Program-made: the position numbers and the translations under genes | The notes under the pieces: model-generated | What the model saw: the letters and a program-made list of their open reading frames with translations, nothing else | What the model was told of the DNA's origin: nothing | Databases searched by the model: none | Part shown: positions 61,278 through 64,000 of the stretch, one piece after another | Layout: each line of letters opens with the position of its first letter | How positions within the stretch are numbered: position 1 is the first letter of the stretch | DNA from: Kocuria sp. TGY1127_2 | Lineage (GTDB): Bacteria > Actinomycetota > Actinomycetes > Actinomycetales > Micrococcaceae | Assembly (NCBI RefSeq): GCF_013394385.1 | Contig: NZ_AP022834.1 | Span: 372,001 to 436,000 of the forward strand | Length of the DNA stretch: 64,000 nucleotides | Direction of reading: 5' to 3'

Positions 61278-61958
61278 ATGCCTCGTATCTCCGCAGCCTC
61301 CAATGCCGCCCAGCGAGAGAACACCCAGAACGCGATCCTAAAATCCTTCGGGGAGCTCCTCTATACCCGCGGTCTCACCGGTTTGACCATGACCCACGTT
61401 GCCAAGAACGCCGGGATCGGTCGAACCGCCGTATACAACTACTTCGCCGACATGGGCGAGCTGTTGGTTGCATATGCGCTGGATGAGACCGAACGTTTCA
61501 TCAACGATCTGCGTACGGAGCTGACCAGCGTCACCAACCCGGTGGACCAACTTGCGGTCTACGTTCGCATGCAGATCGAGGACATGTCCCGTCGTCATCT
61601 TCCGCCCGGGCCTGCCATGAGGTCGGTGCTGTCTCCGGAGGCATTCGAGAAGCTCGGGGATCACGTCGGTGAACTGCAAGCTGTGCTCGCGAGGATCCTG
61701 ACGGCCTGCATAGACCAGGGATACCTGGCCCAATCGGACATCACCGAACTTGCGCAGCTGGTGCACGGATCGCTCAGTTCGGCTGCGGACCGCGGCAAGA
61801 ACGAAGACGAAGAAGCTCGCGACGAACGTATCCGGCACACGACCAGATTTATCCAGCTCGGCCTGGGAGCCCAATTCGACGACGAGGGCCGGCCGGTTGC
61901 GGCGTATACGGATCTGCTCCCGGTGGAGGGGCCGAGGTTGCGCTCAGTGGCTTCTTGA
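61278..61958 (+). CDS. TetR family regulator, possible heme-oxygenase repressor
   Basis: A 226-residue TetR protein. The HTH is LTMTHVAKNAGIGRTAVYNYFADMGEL. The rest is an all-helical ligand domain with a charged C-terminal end. Shared TGACA/TGTCA half-sites at its own promoter and at hmuO suggest that it controls both, perhaps as a heme or iron-linked sensor. This link is an inference. Confidence 0.87.
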   Translation: MPRISAASNAAQRENTQNAILKSFGELLYTRGLTGLTMTHVAKNAGIGRTAVYNYFADMGELLVAYALDETERFINDLRTELTSVTNPVDQLAVYVRMQIEDMSRRHLPPGPAMRSVLSPEAFEKLGDHVGELQAVLARILTACIDQGYLAQSDITELAQLVHGSLSSAADRGKNEDEEARDERIRHTTRFIQLGLGAQFDDEGRPVAAYTDLLPVEGPRLRSVAS

Positions 61959-61971
61959 CCTCCTTCCGAGC

Positions 61972-62020
61972 GTACGCACGTGGCCAGGTCGGATTCCTTC
62001 CGGCGTGGCCACGTGCGTAC
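61972..62020. terminator. Bidirectional terminator
   Basis: A perfect 15-bp stem (61972-61986 with 62006-62020) between the convergent TetR and kinase genes. Confidence 0.8.
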
Positions 62021-62022
62021 CG

Positions 62023-62838
62023 TCAGGAGGTTTGGTTGATCTGCCTCAACGAATCGAACGGAGCATGGGAGCTGATTCGTGCCTCAATGCCTTGGCTGAC
62101 GAAGCGTTTGGCATTCTCCGCCGCCTCGAGCGGCGTAGCACCCTTGGCAAGTTCGGCGGTCACGGCGGCCGCAAGTGAGCATCCGGCCCCGGCAACCGCG
62201 ACCTCACCGATCTTGGGTGCGGACAACACTTTCAAGGTCTTGCCGTCATAGAACACGTCAACTGCATCCGGTCCCGCGAGCCTTACGCCGCCTTTGGCGA
62301 GTACCGCAGCACCGGAACGTTCGTGAATCCGTTTGGCGGCCTCTTCCAAATCCTCGACGCTGGAAATCTCATCCATTCCTGACAGCGAGAGGGACTCGAA
62401 GTGATTCGGGGTCACGAAGTCGGCCAAGGGAAGGATTTTGGCCTTGAGAGCCTCATCCGTGTCCAAGGCCGCACCGGGCTCCTGGCCCTTGCAGATCAGC
62501 ACCGGGTCCAGCACGATGTTCCGGGGCTTGTTTTGCACCAAAGTCGAGGCGACGGTCTCAATGGTTGCGGGCGAACCGAGCATGCCGATCTTGACCGCGT
62601 CCAGATCGTAGACGGCCGTGTTGACCTCCAACTGGTCTGCGAGGGTTTGCTGATCGATCGGGAAAACGCGATGCCCCCAGTCGTTTTTGGGGTCGAAAGA
62701 CACAATGCAGGTCAAGGAGAGACACCCGGAGACGCCGAGGGCCTGGAACGTCTTGATGTCAGCCAGAGCCCCGGCGCCACCGGTGGCTTCGGAACCCGCG
62801 ATGGTCATCGCAACAGGGGTTTGAGTAGTCGTAGTCAT
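62023..62838 (-). CDS. Pyridoxal / hydroxymethylpyrimidine kinase (ThiD/PdxK family)
   Basis: A ribokinase-fold vitamin kinase (271 aa). It has the N-terminal AGSEATGGAGALADIKTF, VLDPVLICKGQEPG and the C-terminal catalytic AGAGCSLAAAVTAELAKG, where Cys replaces the Asp found in many sugar kinases, as in the ThiD/PdxK2 group. It could phosphorylate HMP for thiamine or pyridoxal for vitamin B6. No thi genes are adjacent and no TPP riboswitch precedes it, which slightly favours the pyridoxal kinase role. Confidence 0.85.
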   Translation of the reverse strand: MTTTTQTPVAMTIAGSEATGGAGALADIKTFQALGVSGCLSLTCIVSFDPKNDWGHRVFPIDQQTLADQLEVNTAVYDLDAVKIGMLGSPATIETVASTLVQNKPRNIVLDPVLICKGQEPGAALDTDEALKAKILPLADFVTPNHFESLSLSGMDEISSVEDLEEAAKRIHERSGAAVLAKGGVRLAGPDAVDVFYDGKTLKVLSAPKIGEVAVAGAGCSLAAAVTAELAKGATPLEAAENAKRFVSQGIEARISSHAPFDSLRQINQTS

Positions 62839-62974
62839 GTACCCATTATCCAGCCGACAGGTAAGATTTTCACGGCTCGGGTGGCAGACGGGCCTCGAAG
62901 GCTGAGAAGGCCTTCACTTCGGAACAGTCGAACCACGGTTTCTCGGAATCGAGAGGTCGCGTCAATACAGATTG

Positions 62975-63733
62975 GTGACCAGCATGCAGTCCACCCCATC
63001 CGGACAGGGCAGACGGGCGAGGCCGTCAGCCCCGAGCCCCGAAGCCGGGACGCCTTGGCGACCGGCTCAGCCCCGATACGCGAAGCGCCCGCGGACTTAC
63101 TTCGACCTACTTCTCGCGTTGTACTGCGTATTGCTGATCCTGTCGAACATCGGCGCGACCAAGGGTGTCGCATTCGGGCCCATTCTGACCGACGGCGGTT
63201 TCTTCCTGTTCCCGCTCGCATACGTCTTGGGTGACGTGGTGACCGAGGTGTACGGATTCAAAGCGGCGCGTCGGGCGATCGTGACGAGCTTCTGCGCGGG
63301 GGCTTTCGCGTCCCTGTGTTTTTGGATCACGATCATGCTGCCCTCGGCTGATTTCTACGAGAACCAAGAGGCCTTCGAAGCCGTCCTCGGGCCGGTGCCC
63401 CGAATCATCGGTGGCTCGCTGCTCGGCTTCCTGGTCGGGCAGCTGCTGAATGCATGGATCATGGCGCTGATCAAGAAATGGACCCGTGAGCGGTTCATGT
63501 GGATTCGCCTGATCGGTTCCACTCTGGTGGGAGAGTTCGCCGATACCCTGATCTTCTGCACGATCGCGGCGCCGATCCTCGGCATCGAACAATTCGGTGA
63601 TTTCGCTAATTACGTCATCGTCGGCTACTTCTACAAGTGCCTCATCGAGGTTGTCCTGTTGCCCATCACGTACCCGACTATAGGTTGGTTCAAACGGCAC
63701 GAACCCACGTATCCGGGTGCGGTCAATCGGTAA
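62975..63733 (+). CDS. Queuosine precursor transporter (YhhQ/VUT family)
   Basis: A membrane protein of 252 aa with about six TM segments, importing a queuine precursor such as preQ0 or preQ1. Family sequence: LILSNIGATKGVAFGPILTDGGFFLFPLAYVLGDVVTEVYGFKAAR, then WIRLIGSTLVGEFADTLIF. The ~40-residue Arg/Pro-rich N-terminus is poorly conserved. TTG 62972, GTG 62975 and ATG 62984 are all possible starts, none with a Shine-Dalgarno. I saw no preQ1 riboswitch. Its last 11 bases overlap the convergent gene. Confidence 0.88.
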   Translation: MTSMQSTPSGQGRRARPSAPSPEAGTPWRPAQPRYAKRPRTYFDLLLALYCVLLILSNIGATKGVAFGPILTDGGFFLFPLAYVLGDVVTEVYGFKAARRAIVTSFCAGAFASLCFWITIMLPSADFYENQEAFEAVLGPVPRIIGGSLLGFLVGQLLNAWIMALIKKWTRERFMWIRLIGSTLVGEFADTLIFCTIAAPILGIEQFGDFANYVIVGYFYKCLIEVVLLPITYPTIGWFKRHEPTYPGAVNR

Positions 63734-64000
63734 ATCCGGCTATTTCTCCGATGTCCATGAGGTACGCGAGCTGGGCCTTGAGGGTTTTCACGGCCGGCCC
63801 GCGCACTTCCTCAGGGACATGCGCGTAGATATCGGAGGCCAGCGCCGATGCGGAGGGACCGAGGTCGTCGTTGGACGCCTTGAGACGGCGGCGCAGCTCG
63901 TGGATTCGATTGAGACGGTGGTCCAACAGGCGCTCGCAAGCTTCTTCGAGGAATTCGCCGTGCGGGCCGTGAGCAGGCAGTACCGTGAAGCCTGGCTCAT
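63723..64000 (-). CDS. MBL-fold hydrolase, C-terminal part (5' end outside window)
   Basis: The C-terminal 92 codons of a metallo-beta-lactamase-fold protein of the LACTB2-like group. The read begins PGFTVLPAHGPHGEF, the region of a conserved metal-binding His, and continues with LLDHRLNRIHELRRRL and a winged-helix-like end (ASDIYAHVPEEVRGPAVKTLKAQL). The frame is open to the right edge. It overlaps the queuosine transporter 3' end on the other strand. Confidence 0.82.
   Translation of the reverse strand, partial: EPGFTVLPAHGPHGEFLEEACERLLDHRLNRIHELRRRLKASNDDLGPSASALASDIYAHVPEEVRGPAVKTLKAQLAYLMDIGEIAGFTD

Noticed and set aside
62839-62974. TPP or preQ1 riboswitch for the vitamin kinase or the queuosine transporter
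   Set aside because: Neither the CTGAGA/GAACCTGAT TPP core nor a preQ1 hairpin with an A-rich tail is seen.

Overview
The window is about 60% GC, almost fully coding, and reads as the chromosome of a high-GC Gram-positive bacterium. I infer Actinobacteria, most likely Micrococcales/Micrococcaceae. The reasons are the long GapB-type glyceraldehyde-3-phosphate dehydrogenase, the actinobacterial order of the phenylacetate genes, frequent GTG/TTG starts, ATGA/GTGA stop-start overlaps, probable leaderless genes and actinobacterial SAM riboswitch types. I found no rRNA, tRNA, CRISPR array or intact insertion sequence.

Layout. 1-9.8 kb: housekeeping genes (CPBP protease, M18 aminopeptidase, GAPDH, an overlapping PfkB kinase/YbhB/HAD/GDPD operon, aldo/keto reductase, uracil permease). 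10-15 kb: a divergent MarR/MFS pair, a POT peptide transporter and an isolated AlbA_2/ATPase regulator-like gene with its own repeated motif. 15-26 kb: pgm, a lone hutG, rhodanese, pheA, lipid kinase, GNAT, serS, HAD phosphatase, nitrilase and a lipoprotein. 26-28 kb: XRE-cupin regulator divergent from azlCD. 28-33 kb: acetyl-CoA synthetase and an SsuBAC-type ABC operon behind a SAM riboswitch.

33-55 kb is a phenylacetate (paa) catabolic locus in two blocks. The left block holds a thiolase, enoyl-CoA hydratase, hydroxyacyl-CoA dehydrogenase, thioesterase and paaZ. The right block holds paaR, paaK, paaI and the paaABCDE-paaG operon. Four copies of a GACCGAACGTTCGGT-like palindrome, the presumed PaaR operator, link the blocks. 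They are separated by about 8.5 kb carrying two sugar-porter MFS genes, a fucose/D-arabinose isomerase homologue, a LacI regulator and a DUF2961/GH172 glycosidase. A decayed second copy of the paaR 3' end lies at the left edge of this insert, so the insert seems to have entered, or been assembled in, an older paa locus. Four copies of a TAATCG-centred motif placed at or near predicted promoters suggest one LacI-controlled regulon. I read the island as a pathway for D-arabinose (or a related sugar) released from arabinan or a fructose disaccharide.

55-64 kb: a second SAM riboswitch, of the SAM-IV type, precedes a DszA/NtaA-type flavin monooxygenase. A TetR/DHA2 efflux pair follows. Next come a heme oxygenase with two tandem perfect operators, a truncated heme-transporter ATPase relic containing a C11 tract, a TetR regulator, a pyridoxal/HMP kinase, a queuosine-precursor transporter and the 3' part of an MBL-fold hydrolase. 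The most notable signals are the two different SAM riboswitches on organosulfur genes in one window and the sugar island with its shared operator set.
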